Assembly: GCF_965363235.1 (NCBI RefSeq)
Contig: NC_134842.1
Location: 36,869,958 to 36,933,957, forward strand
From: Mytilus galloprovincialis
Taxonomy: Eukaryota > Mollusca > Bivalvia > Mytilida > Mytilidae
Direction of reading: 5' to 3'
Length of the DNA stretch: 64,000 nucleotides
Shown: positions 47,575 through 59,126 of the stretch, piece by piece
Layout of the letters: every line of letters starts with the position of its first letter
How positions within the stretch are numbered: the first letter of the stretch is position 1
Made by a program: the position numbers and the translations under genes
Notes under the pieces: model-generated
Database searches by the model: none
What the model was told of the DNA's origin: nothing
Seen by the model: only the letters and a program-made list of their open reading frames with translations

Positions 47575-48110
47575 TGGGTATCTTTCAAGTTGGATGACAA
47601 AAATGCATAACCTCCGATTTTTAATTTTTGTTTACCACGGACGGAAAACATATCAATCTATCAGTTCGGTAATTTTCGTGTCTGCCCTTCCATTATGTGA
47701 CTCAAGAAAAAATTCAAAAATGAGTAACAATAGTATCGAATGGAGAAAATCGAGTGCACCTTTTTATGTTAGGGCGTGTTTGAGTTGAATATTTTGTCTT
47801 GATATCGTACAAATCAAGAATATTTCATACATCGTCTCGCTTCATATTCTATTATTTTTTTATATCAAAGCTACAGGTTGACTTTATAACATAAAAAAAT
47901 CACAGTACTACAAGATGCAATATATGGGTCAAATGAAATACCTATCTAATGAATCACGAAAACAGAGTAGATGGGTTCGAATAGCTATTTTTTTTACTGA
48001 AAGTACTTGACGATAGTCTTTCAAGTTGAATGATGAAAATGCATATCTTCGAAAAATTATAATTTGTTGTGTGTGATAACTAGGGTTTATAGTCTTCAAC
48101 CATTAAAAAA
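47575..48110 (+). repeat. Diverged dispersed repeat, copy 2, with internal duplication
   Basis: The words at 43490-43760 recur here at about 47750-47960. In addition TCTTTCAAGTTGGATGACAA (47581) is repeated as TCTTTCAAGTTGAATGATGA (48017), so the element may consist of two units. Confidence 0.45.
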
Positions 48111-48297
48111 ATCTAATCTGCCCTTCCACGAAATTTTTAATTAGAATTTTTTTAAATGTTTATGAATTTTTGAGAATTCCACCTGACAACCGATCAGACA
48201 ATAGTTTTAAGTTGAATCAATGCAGACAAGATCATGAACTGATGCTCATTAGCTAGTTGATACATTTGTCTTTTTAAATACAACTGACATAATATAA

Positions 48298-48597
48298 GGG
48301 AGCTACCATTTGATTTTTATGGGGGGGGGGCTAGGATGAAATTTGAAAAAAATAGGCAGGACAGGAGTTTTGAGTAAAAAAAAAAAGGCAGGATGTGACA
48401 CTTGCAAAAAAAAAATAGGGACGACATTTAGGTAAAAAAAAGTCAGGATAAACTAAAAAAAAAAAAAAAGGCAGGACCGATTAGAGTGAAAAATAAAAAG
48501 GCAGGACAGAGATTACAGCTAAAAAAAAATGCAGGACAAAATTTTTCATCCTAGCCCCCCCCCCCCCCCCCCCCATAAAAATCAAATGGTAGCTCAC
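48298..48597. mobile_element. MITE, poly-G type, TAA duplication
   Basis: GGGAGCTACCATTTGATTTT at the left and AAAATCAAATGGTAGCTCAC at the right, with G-run and C-run inside. TAA flanks both sides (48295-48297, 48598-48600). The interior AAAAAGGCAGGA words match 35627-35945. It is 300 bases. Confidence 0.9.
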
Positions 48598-49124
48598 TAA
48601 GGATCGTAATGGTGCAATGTAGATAAATTTATCGGTTTCAAAGAGCAAAATTGGTAGCGCGTCATCCCTACAATGGCTTCAATTTCTACGATTGTGAAAA
48701 TGAACTGGCGTAATGGGGAGATAATTTTGACGAAGTAGAATCCTGACTGTAATGTTTGTTATTATATATAAACCTTAATCATTAAGATTTTTTTATACAA
48801 AAATTTTCCAAAACGACGTTTTATAAACAATACTTCAAAAATCCAGTTTTCACCTCATAAAATGTTTAGAGCACTTAACCTTATAAATAATTTCAAACGA
48901 AGGCATTGACTGAATTGAAGAAGGAAGAGACAATTCATCAGACGTTGGATATTCTGTCGAAATCTGTAAAGTTTCGATGCCTTTTCTAAGTATACTTGCT
49001 GCGGAATGCAATATCTGTCCGTTATTTATGTCTATTACAACATTGACATTGAGATTTTGAGGTCAGCTTTAAATTAACTAGCAGCTGATATTGCTTTTCC
49101 AATAGTTATTTTACTACTGAATGT

Positions 49125-50160
49125 TATGTTAAATTTACGTTTGTAACTCGTGCGCACAAGATAGTAACTCGTGCGCGCAAGTTGTAATTATTTTTTTGCG
49201 TGGCACTCCAGGGCTCCCGTAGGAATGTAAAGCAAATGATATCTCTGAACAGAAAATAATATTTGACTTTGTGTTTATCTTGTGAAATAAACAGATGCGC
49301 CATGAGCCCATGATACGCCCGACGTCTTGTGTGGAAGTTTTATGCAATAATCATAAATAGTTTCTGAGAACGTTTTAAGCAATAATCATAAATAGTTTCT
49401 GAGAAAGTTTTAAGCAATAACCATTTATTGTTTTTGAGACATGGCGGGACATGTGAAACCCCCCGCCCAAAAAGTATACAGATCTTTAGATTAATATAAC
49501 AAAGAAGTGTGTAAAGTTTTAAGCAATAATCATAAATTGTTTTTGAGATACAGCGCGACATGTAAAATAAACAGCTGGGCCATGAGCACATGATAGGCCC
49601 GACGTCTTGTGTTGAAGTTTTATGCAATAATCATAAATAGTTTCTGAGAAAGTTTCATGAAGTTTTAAGCAATAACCATTTATTGTTTTTGAGACACGGC
49701 TGGACATGTGAACCCCCCCCCCCCCCAAACCCTGTTTTTTTTTTATTTATTTTTATTTACAAAAAACTAAATATCACTAAAATAAAATTTTGAATCAAAC
49801 CAAAAAGTATACAGATCTTTAGATTAATATAACAAAGAAGTGTGTACAGTTTCAAGCAATAATCCTAAATTGTTTTTGAGATACGGCGCGACATGTAAAA
49901 CCCCCTCCCCCTTTTTTACAAAATACTCAATAACTCAAAAATGGAATTTTGAATCATCACCAAAAAGTATACAGATCTTGAGATTAATATAACAAAAAAG
50001 TGTGCAAAGTTTAAAGCAATAATCATAAATCGTTTTTGAGATACGACGCGACATGTAAAAAAAGTCTCCCCCTTTTTTTACAAAATACTAAATAACTCAA
50101 AAATGAAATTTTGAATCATCACCAAAAAGTATACAGATATTGAGACTAAAACAGTCTCCG
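49125..50160. repeat. Composite tandem array with AAGCAATAATCATAAAT units
   Basis: A core of AAGCAATAATCATAAATTG, then TTTTTGAGATACGGCGCGAC and ATGT, recurs at least seven times from 49347 to 50060. From 49790 on the period is about 170-185 bases and includes AAAAAGTATACAGATCTTTA. Further left a longer segment with CATGAGC, ATGATA and GCCCGACGTCTTGTGT occurs at 49295 and again at 49575. Short C-runs mark the units. No protein is credited. Confidence 0.8.
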
Positions 50161-50324
50161 GGACAAGTTTGCAATTCCGCTGAGTGCAAAAGTTGTCACC
50201 TTAATTTTTGAAGTTAAGTCAAAATGAAGTTGATAACTTGGTTGGTATTGGTTCCCTGATATTTGTCCTAAATTTTTTTTGCTCTAGCACCACTGTTGAA
50301 AAAGTTATGCCCCTTTTTTCAACA

Positions 50325-50830
50325 ATTTCCTCAGAGGAAAAGTAGTTTTCCTCAAGGGAAATCAAATTTCCCTAAAGGAAAAAGATTTTTCCTCAAGGGA
50401 AATTGTTTTTTCCTCAAGGGAAAAAAATTTCCCTTAGGGAATTTGCTGCATAAATATTTCCTTTGAGGAAATTCTATTTCCTTAGAGGAAATTCTTTTTC
50501 CTTAGAGGAAATTCTTTTTCCTTCGAGGAAATTCTTTTTCCTTTGAGGAAATTTGCGGCATCAAATTTTCCTTTGAGGAAATTCTATTTCCTTAGAGGAA
50601 ATTTGTGGCTTTAAATTTTCCTTTGAGGAAATACTTTTTCCTGTGAGGAAATTTGCAGCTTCAAATTTTCCTTGGAGAAAATACTTTTTCCTGTAAGGAA
50701 ATTGTTGACAAACACTTTTCCTTAAGGGAAAATTCAAGACAACAAATTTCCTCTAAGGAAATCATTCTTCTTCAAATTTCCTCGAAGGAAATTTCTGAAC
50801 ATCAAATTTCCCTTAAGGAAATGTTTTCCC
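50325..50830. repeat. Array of short palindromes TTTCCT-N-AGGAAA
   Basis: About 25 short self-complementary words such as TTTCCTTTGAGGAAA, TTTCCCTTAGGGAAA-like and TTTCCTCAAGGGAAA follow one another with spacers of 3-20 bases. Spacer words such as TTGCGGCATCAAA recur in part. The array is not a simple tandem repeat because the spacers vary in length. A plus-strand frame at 50653-50910 reads ISSKEI-type repeats, an effect of the word. No gene is credited. Confidence 0.9.
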
Positions 50831-50839
50831 TTATTTTTA

Positions 50840-51860
50840 AATTGTTAAACATTTCTTCACTATACCATGCATACAAACAGTATGAATATGATTTTTACAA
50901 GACTGAATAATTGACATGATTGATACAAATGATATTTAAAACTTTAATAAATGTTTGACTCAACATTTTAATGACATTGAAAATTAATAAAGTCTGACTG
51001 TTTAGGTCTAGGTATTGTTCATACTTTTTATATAACTTTAACTTTGATTTATAAAAAAAAATTGTACCAAAGGATTCTGTTTTCTTTGTAATTGTTTCAA
51101 CACAATACATTAATAAGCAACCAATTTGAATGTCATACCATTTGTAGTGTTCTAAAGAATTTGTTTATATTTGCAGATTAAATAATAAAATAAACACTTT
51201 TCCTGTTATTTTAAATTAAAATTTTCTTCTGTTTCAGCTTGTGTAGTTATTCAATCCACTCGTAAGAATTCAGTGAATACATAATTCCATTCACTAATAT
51301 TTTCCTTCAATTCTAAGAGAAACATTTTTGCAAATTGTTCTTCAATGATCTTCTTCTGTATATTTGATATGAGGGAGCAATGTAAATGAGTGGATAAAAC
51401 TGGTGTTCCTTTTTACCAAAATAGTACTTTTTCTGCATTTCTCCTTTCTTTCGACTAATATATATAATATGTTGTTGCTTTTATACAATAGTGTTTTTGT
51501 GTATCTATGATAGAACTCCATTTTGTTGAAGGCCATTATCATGTGATTATGATGAAATTTCCTATTTCTTTTTTTGCCGGAAACCACACATTCCAGTTCA
51601 ATTTCCTCTTCAGTAATGACCTATTGGTCATGAAAACAAAGATGTCTGATAACCTATAAATACACAAAATAAACAAATAAAATGTTATAAATGGAGAGAG
51701 AAACAGCAATAAAAGTTTATTTTGTCATGTTTATTAACATTTTAAATTTATTTCCTTTCTTTTCTTGCATTAGTTTTTATGGATTTCTAACTTAAGCTGT
51801 CAGTTACTGTGAGTACTTAAAACTTTGTGTCATTTCAATTTAGGGAAATGTATAAATTTC
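50840..51860. other. No gene seen
   Basis: AT-rich with short frames and no paired repeat. Confidence 0.5.
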
Positions 51861-51867
51861 TTGCTAA

Positions 51868-52087
51868 CTGTAAACCAACTTATTTTCGCAAGCGATTTAT
51901 TTTCACAAGCAATTTATTTTCGCATTTAGAAATATAATGCGCATATAACTCGTCGCGAATGTTTTTCATATGTATCTTCCCTTATTAAAATAAACTTAAA
52001 AATTGCGAAAAATGAATAGCTTCGATGTAGACTAGAAAGTATAAAACACAAAAATAAAGTATTCACGAAAAATTAGTTGGTTTACAG
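51868..52087. mobile_element. MITE, same family as 44719-44919
   Basis: CTGTAAACCAACTTATTTTC at the left and in reverse CTGTAAACCAACTAATTTTT at the right. The right end has TA outside, the left has one differing base. The copy is 220 bases. Confidence 0.8.
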
Positions 52088-52124
52088 TAGTCCAGTCTGT
52101 GTTTACAGGAAATTTACATCATTA

Positions 52125-52175
52125 GTTGTCTGGTGGAGAGTTGTCTTATTGGCAATCATGCCACATCTTATTTTT
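52125..52175 (-). repeat. Dispersed repeat R2, head fragment
   Basis: In reverse it reads AAGATGTGGCATGATTGCCA, then ATAAGACAACTCTCCACC. Confidence 0.7.
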
Positions 52176-52539
52176 ATATAATCTTGCCATATATTCCAAT
52201 TGTGCCTGTCCAAAGTTCGGAGCCTGTAGTTTTTGTCAGTTTACTCAGACACTTAAATTTAGTGGTTGTTGTTGTTGTTTCATACTGGTCATATTTATAT
52301 TTTGTAATTTATTTTGTTATAAACTAGGCAATTAGTTTTACAGTTTGGATTGTTTCAATTTTCATCTGAGGGTCTTTTATAGCTGCCTACTTTGACTATA
52401 GGGTATGGATTTTCTCATTATTGAAGATCGTCACAGGCCTACTATTGGTTTCTTAAAGCCATGATCAATAGTTTTCATATCTAATATACCACATCTTTTA
52501 ATTTTTATAGTAATCATGAAAATCATCTTTCAAGTTCAA

Positions 52540-53430
52540 TAACTTTTTTAAAAACAAAAGTGGCGCCCTTACCATTTACGTTTAGTTGGCTTCTGCAAAT
52601 TTTAAATTGTCTATCATTTCTGCTGTTTATAATTTCTCTGTATCTTCTATAGTTCTTGTCCTATACATAAAAGAGTAAAAGTTATTAATGAATGACATCT
52701 TGCATCAATATTTTTTTTGCTGTTTAATGTACATGATGTATATTAATGTGTGTTTAATAAAAATCTGTACCATGAGTGCTTGATAAGCTTGTTGCCCTTT
52801 TAGCTGGTCTTTATGCTTTAAATGAATTTTAAAAATCAACTAGAAAAACTATGAGCACTGCGCAAATTAGACCCCCCCCCCCCTCAAAAAAAGGACATGC
52901 AGACACAGTGGTATTCATTGACATAAAACATGAAGATAATTTGGTTCCATTTAGAGATATCTTGATTACAATTTTAAGGCTGTGATTTTTTAACAAATAA
53001 ATTTCTAAAACCTTTCAAAGTTTGAAAATGGACAGATTTCAAATAACTTTCCAACAACTAAAGTTCCTTAACTCTGCATCTTATACAAAAATATACATGA
53101 TAAATAGGGGATGATACTCCAGCTTGCATATTACATTGTATCAATTATTCAAAGTTTTAAAGGAACATAACTGAAGAACGGTAAAAGATTTACTACCAAA
53201 ATTTGAAATTGATCTGATTTTTGTGGTAAAAAGTATTGTTTTCAAGTTTAATAAAATTTGGTTGAGGTAAACTTAAGTTAGAGGACAGAAAACGAAAAAT
53301 TTATTATTTTTCCATTTTTAAAGAATATAACTCTAGAATAGAAAAAGAGACACTACCAAAATTCAAGTATTATGAAAATTTTATGATTAATGTATTCTAA
53401 TTCCAAGACTATCTAAGACATGGTTTGTTT
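52540..53430 (+). repeat. Old bivalve-type dispersed repeat
   Basis: AACATAACTGAAGAACGGTA, then TACTACCAAAATTTG, AATAAAATTTGGTTGAGGTA, AACTTAAGTTAGAGGAC and TATAACTCTAGAATAG are words I know from decayed bivalve repeats. The part before 52990 has weaker likeness to element R5. Confidence 0.45.
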
Positions 53431-53581
53431 GAATTAAAAAAGTTGGAATAAAGTACCTGCTAGAATTCAGGAGAATTAAAGCAAATCAGGCTATCTTCTA
53501 GATTGTCAGACAATTGACCATTTGACTGTAGAAAAGGAATTTTCTTTTTCTTATTTAGCTATTTGTTTTCTCTGTCTTTAA

Positions 53582-54144
53582 AGTCATAAGAAACGAGTAA
53601 CCGATGAAAAATAATCTTCCTCCAATTCTTGAACCAATGCATACAAACATCATAAACTTAGTCTTCTATTCAAGAATTTTCCATTTTTTTCGCATAAATT
53701 TCGTTTTATAGTAAAAAAAAAAATTTCAATCGGTCAGTGTTGTTGGGAAAATATGGCAGGTAATTAAAGTTCTTGTTTTGAAGCCGAAGTTTAATGATTG
53801 TCACCTGTTTGTCAACAATCAACAAAAAAGCATGCAAATTGAGCACGTGTTTAACATGTTAATTCAGATAATAGTTTATTTTAAGGACATCCATGCGTAT
53901 TGCGATCACCCGATTTTTACGAGATGGGTCACACTGAGGTCACTTTGCATATGGAAAATATGTCAGTGGAATTGCTTCCTGGAAGGAAGCAATTAAAATA
54001 AAGTAAACTTCTTCTAAATATGAATAAATTAAAGAATTTTCTTCAGAAAAAAGTTTATGTACATAAGTTTTATAATGAAAACTATCCATTGAGTTATAAA
54101 AAACATACGCATTATTTTTTTTTAATTTGAGGTTTCTTATGACT
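53582..54144. mobile_element. TIR element with TTAA flanks
   Basis: AGTCATAAGAAAC at the left mirrors GTTTCTTATGACT at the right, with TTAA outside both (53578-53581, 54145-54148). The interior contains a small palindrome around GCTTCCTGGAAGGAAGC. The only frame, 72 codons at 53778, has no recognisable domain. TTAA suggests a piggyBac-type non-autonomous element of 563 bases. Confidence 0.7.
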
Positions 54145-54224
54145 TTAATATCTACTGAACTAAGCCAATTTGTTCACATATTTTTTTTTGTCTTTTCTCT
54201 CTTGTTATTTAACATAACAAAAAA

Positions 54225-54385
54225 AAAACAAAGAGAAACTGACAATGCCAAGGCAAAACACAAGATGCAGAAAAGAAAAACAAAACAAAACACTTAGCAA
54301 AACCAACATCACCAAAAAAGTAGTGTTAAATTCATGTGCTCAGTCAGTCAGTGAGAGTTGGCAGATCCTGACCCACTATATTTAT
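54225..54385 (-). repeat. Retroelement 3'-tail fragment
   Basis: The words AAACTGACAATGCCAAGG and GCAGATCCTGACCCAC on the plus strand are diverged reverse complements of the family tail (GCCATGGCGTTGTCAG, AGGATCTGC). Confidence 0.5.
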
Positions 54386-54473
54386 GCTTAAAAACCTAAA
54401 AATCATAGAGTACTAGACATATTTTGTAAATACTTGATTAAAATGTTGTCATAAATAGCATAGACAGCTCTTA

Positions 54474-54700
54474 GGGACGACATCAAAAGTTCAATGTAGG
54501 ATAAAAAACTTAATTCACATAGTTTTTTCGCTGACCCCCCTACCCCCCCTTCTTAACTTAATTTGGGAAAAATTGATTTACCTATATGGATATATGTAAA
54601 ATCGATTTTAGATTAACAAAATTTGCAGCAATGTTGATCCCCCCCCCCAAACTATTCGATTTAAGTTTTTTATCCTACATCGATCTTTTGATGTCGTCCC
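54474..54700. mobile_element. MITE with TTA duplication
   Basis: GGGACGACATCAAAAGTTCA, then ATGTAGGATAAAAAACTTAA, mirrors TTAAGTTTTTTATCCTACAT, then CGATCTTTTGATGTCGTCCC. TTA flanks both ends (54471-54473, 54701-54703). It is 227 bases, of PIF/Harbinger type by the duplication. Confidence 0.85.
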
Positions 54701-55082
54701 TTAGTCTTGAGAACCACATGTGTTAATTGTGTGAGTATAATCATGATGATAATCATGCACAAGATTTGACTTCTAAAAGCCTATCTATTAAAATTTTCTG
54801 AAGATATTGCACGCATTTATTAATATGACCAATTTTAAGATGTGAGATGATTTATATAATTGTAATTTCAGGAAATTACAGAAAAGGCTTTTAACCCCAC
54901 TGCATTTTGCACTTTTCTACATGTCAGGAGCCAGAAGTTATGGCCATTGTGACCTCTGTATGATTTTTATTTTAGTTTCTTACTTTATATCGAGGAGTAT
55001 GAGGTCTATTATCATTATCACTCAACTAGTATACATTTTTGTTTAATGGCAAGCTTTTAATGGCAAGCTAAAGCTAGCTCAC

Positions 55083-55235
55083 AGACACAGATCCAGGGGG
55101 TTCGAAGGTTTGAACCCCCCTTTTGACGATCAATGCATTTGAATGGGGAATATAGTTCGAACACCCCCCCCCCCCCCATTTGTCCTGGGTTAGGAACCCC
55201 CTTCTTTAAATGGCTGGATCCACCCCAGTCTCAGG
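55083..55235 (-). repeat. GGATCC/G-rich repeat R4
   Basis: It holds AGATCCAGGGGGTTCGAAGG at one end and TTAAATGGCTGGATCCACCC at the other, with a C-run between. The orientation is opposite to the copies at 61085 and 63632. The inverted GGATCC-containing ends suggest a miniature DNA element. Confidence 0.7.
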
Positions 55236-55242
55236 TTGTGGG

Positions 55243-55345
55243 ATTTTCTGGTTGCATTGAAGACCCATTGGTGACCTTTGGCTGTTATCTGCTCTTTGGT
55301 CAGGTTGTTATCTCTTTGACACATTCCCAATTTCCAATAATAAAA
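55243..55345 (-). repeat. Dispersed repeat R1, fragment
   Basis: GGTTGCATTGAAGACCCATT, then GGTCAGGTTGTTATCTCTTT and GACACATTCCCAATTTCC, is the same family and orientation as 200-410. Confidence 0.7.
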
Positions 55346-55656
55346 TAGCCTTGCAAGACGTCATAATTATTTGGACTACAGTAGGTTTTCACCACCATCA
55401 ACATAATTTTTTGGCTAAAGATTGTCGCACTGTGGAAGAAACGAGTTTGGCGCGTTAACAAAAATATAATTGTCTGTGCTGACAGGTTAGCATGTGTGCA
55501 TACCAATATTTAAATTTTCTAAGCCTTCTTTCTGAATATTTTGTCCATTTCTTGGTAAAATACTGTCAGACCTCGAGTGTTGTTGTTTTACAAAAACGAT
55601 CAAGTAATGTAGGGGAGAGAAACTAACTTAAAAGACCAAAATAAGCCACAACTTAT

Positions 55657-55873
55657 GGGGGTCTCATTGGGAGTTTTGTTGACGGATCCCGCTTAGTTAC
55701 TTTTTTTTTAGATTCCCGCATCCCGCTTACACTATGAAAGTAAGCAATTCTGATATTTTTGTAATTTCCCGCGTCCCGCTAAACTTCCTTTCCCGTTTTC
55801 ACGGCACAATAATTTGACTTTCATGTGTCACGCTTATCCGCCTCGACAATCCCGCGTCCCGCTCAGACCCCCC
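55657..55873. mobile_element. MITE with TCCCGC words and TTAT flanks
   Basis: GGGGGTCTCATTGGGAG at the left mirrors CCCGCTCAGACCCCC at the right in part. TTAT stands outside both ends (55653-55656 and 55874-55877). The interior repeats TCCCGCGTCCCGCT. It is 217 bases and non-coding. Confidence 0.65.
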
Positions 55874-55879
55874 TTATAG

Positions 55880-57140
55880 GTACATAAATAGTTTACTATG
55901 CAGTCAGTAGCCAAATACACATGTATAATATACTTTTAGACGACCTTAGACTCATTTCACAGAAAAATCGAAAATACTCATTGGTAATGAACATTTAAGA
56001 TCACTTAACATTTAGATTTTATAACTTAAAACAGAGACATATATACACATCTTCTTCTTCTTCTTCTATAGATTTTTAAAAGATCATTTAATCGAAAGAT
56101 GATAATTTGTCAATGAGTACCTGTAACCCGGTACTGCATTTTTTTATTTTTTTTTGCACGCGTCAAGAAACAGTTAAAAGTGCCGGGATCTGACAGAGCT
56201 TTGAAGAGCTTATTTTCTCGTATGATCTATGTCTGCTACTGTGAATGTATTATATATATTTATCACAAAAAGCTAGTGCTATTTTCTTTTCTTTTAATAT
56301 AAAGCCCCACCCCTCCTCCAGCTTATCTGATTAATTTACGATCACTCTGAATGAAGAAAGTAAAAAAGTCACAAATCTTATATCAGGTATTTTAAATTCT
56401 GGTCGATAGTTGTACGTCTCATTACGAATCATTTAATTATTTTAATACATCTCCTTATTTTTTAACAAGAAAGCTTTATTTAGATGCGGTATAGTGATGA
56501 ATGTGTATCATGCAGCATGGTTGTAAATAATTGTTAAATGCAGCACAAAAGATACATCATATATCACACTCAAGTCAATCCGCATGTAAAAAAAAATCCT
56601 ACCAAATGACTAGTAGTCTATAAAAAGAATCAACTATATATTCCTATAGATCTCATAACCATACGAAAAAAAAAGGCAGATTATGTGTGTGTAAGTTTTC
56701 AGAAAATTTCAGAGAGACACTTCCTAATCAGGTGATATCAAAATACCAATTTACAAATACAGATCTTCTGCCTGTTGTATATTGCTTACTTTGATTGTAT
56801 ATTGCCAAACTACCACATTTAACAAATTACATCGTAAATATACATGTTTGTTGCGGATGGTAGAAATTCAAAATTGATCCTTCAAGAGACAAGCGAATGT
56901 TGGAAATACTCGGTCATTCCCTATTGTTAAATACTGATTAATACCGTGTACGCCTAAACAGTACTAAAGAAATGATGTACATGTATGTTCCGGAAGAAAA
57001 CAAATTATCAAAATTAACAATAAATACGATAGGTAGGTCTTGTAATTGAGACCGCCCGTAATACGGTCGGAATATTTTCGACTGCCACTGAAAAGGAATG
57101 GACAGAAAATTGGCACTATACCAGGCTACTAATACAGCCG
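55880..57140. other. No gene seen; contains (CTT)n at 56050-56068
   Basis: AT-rich with short frames. A small CTT microsatellite is the only feature. Confidence 0.5.
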
Positions 57141-57146
57141 GGTTCC

Positions 57147-59125
57147 GTAGAAATACCGTAAAGGACCTCCTAAGTGCACTACGAACAAAAAAGTGCACTA
57201 AAGACCTTGACATAACGACCTATAACTAACATACGTCCTTGCTTGACATCAGTAATAAAGTTTTCTTTCATAGACGACAGTTATGACTTGTATTGAAACG
57301 TCGCACGATACTGGTGTCACCTAACGTTACACACTCAAAGACGTAAGCCAAAATAAAAACGTTGGAATGCATGTTGTTCAGATGGCTTTTTATTATAAAT
57401 TTTAAAGGATTGATTTTTTTTTCCTCAGAAAGGATTAATTGTTTTTTCTTAGATAAAAGATGTTAAGCTTTAGTTTTATTAACAAATTAAAAATAAAAAA
57501 GTAACTTGAATTGAAACCATTTGTTTTATATACATTTTAATTATAAAGGCAATCGATTACTTTTTTAATGGATAAACTATGCACTGCAAATGCACTCATC
57601 TTTGCACTCCAGAATGTCAAGGCGAAAGGACTACGACATATCTAGCATGTTAGTTCTGCACAAATATATGCAAGGGAATTAGCGGGAACAATTATTATTG
57701 CTGTTTTTTTTCTATTAATTTGTATTATAGTGGATCCGACTATTATAGTCCGGAAAACACTTCAGTTCCGCGAGAAAATCTCTCCCAACCCCTTCTTTAT
57801 GAATCGGTAGAGCTTCCACATAAAACATTAATTTTAAAGTTTTCTTATTAAGCAACAAAATAAAATAGCCGTATTCCAAATCGTCTGTGAAAACCGCAAT
57901 AATGACAATTAGACGGAACGTTAGAAGTATATTTTATTAAATAACGTCAAAATCGTATGTGGGGACATTGTATCGGACATTTTAGTTTTATCTGAAATCT
58001 CGTATATTATATTTAATTTATGGGAATTTAATATCAAAATAGAGCTAATTTTTTGTACTTTTATCCATTATAATTTGTTTTATGTAGCGAATGGCACTGT
58101 ATTAAATAAACATCATGAAAAAACAGAAAACGTAACCATACGTTTAATTTAGTTTGAAGGGGACAAAATGTCGGACATTGCTATTCAACTCGAATAATAA
58201 GAATTTATTTTAAAAAATCCTGATTATTGCATGAGGCGAAAGTGTGATCTTTGTACAAAATACTAGTATAAGAATTATTTACTTTCGACATGGGGATTAC
58301 TCTGAAATTCCCTTTTTTGAGACAATTTAGCAAAAATTACGGCAACCTTTCGTGCATGGGACAAATAATTTGCATCATCTTGATCCCTTTTTTTATATTT
58401 CCGTCTTTTCGAGAGAAAAAAATCGACATTACGTCATTGCCCAATTATGAATTGCTTGTTCTAGACAAAACTTGTATATCGTTTGGTAATAAAATTTATA
58501 TGTTTTTTACGGTATTCAGAATTTCACAAAACTAAAAGTGTAACGCGGGACAAGGAAATCATATTGCAAAATAAAGGTTTTATTCAGTTTTAATTAATGA
58601 AAATGGTCTGTTACATATACAAAATTGCAATTATCTGAAAGAAGAGTTTAAAAGCGTTAAAATGATATACAACACTTTATAATATCAATTTTTATGTTTA
58701 AAAATTAATAAGATGAATGTGTCTTGTCCGTGATTTTCCCAAAGTAACACCAGTAGCGTGCGACGTTTCATAATTCTCTTTTTCACCAACTTGAAATTAT
58801 ACCACGCTAAACCGTTAGTTTATTCAACAACCACCATTAATTAATCAATTAGTAACGATCAAGAGACCATAGTTTTTTGGATAAGGTTGATTGAACATGA
58901 TGATTGGGAAATTCCGAATTTGCAATAAGCCGTTGGTCACGTGCCGAGTGGCACGCGCAGATTAAAAAGTTATTTAACATCTTTTGAATGACACTAAATT
59001 TTATAAATTTATTTACTCATATCCTCCATGTTCTTTGGGGTCTTATAACATCGTTTTAATGTCCTTAGTGCAAAAACTTACTTCCTTTTGTACTAAGAAG
59101 TCCTTTGCGGTATTTCTACACACGG
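57147..59125. mobile_element. 2-kb element with interrupted inverted-repeat arms
   Basis: The outer match: GTAGAAATACCGTAAAGGAC at 57147 and, in reverse from 59125, GTAGAAATACCGCAAAGGAC; TGCACTAAAGAC and TGCACTAAGGAC follow. A second inner match: GAAACGTCGCACGATACTGG at 57295 and, in reverse from about 58770, GAAACGTCGCACGCTACTGG. The right arm is longer because unrelated sequence lies between the two matches. The interior has no credible gene. Confidence 0.55.
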
Positions 59126-59126
59126 C

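Noticed and set aside
50325-50830. CRISPR-like array
   Set aside because: Repeats are short palindromes with irregular, partly similar spacers in animal DNA, and no cas genes are nearby.
50653-50910. 85-codon frame reading ISSKEI-type repeats
   Set aside because: It is the translation of the palindrome word and not a gene.
56938-57213. 91-codon minus-strand frame
   Set aside because: It overlaps the left arm of the 57147-59125 inverted repeat and has no recognisable domain.
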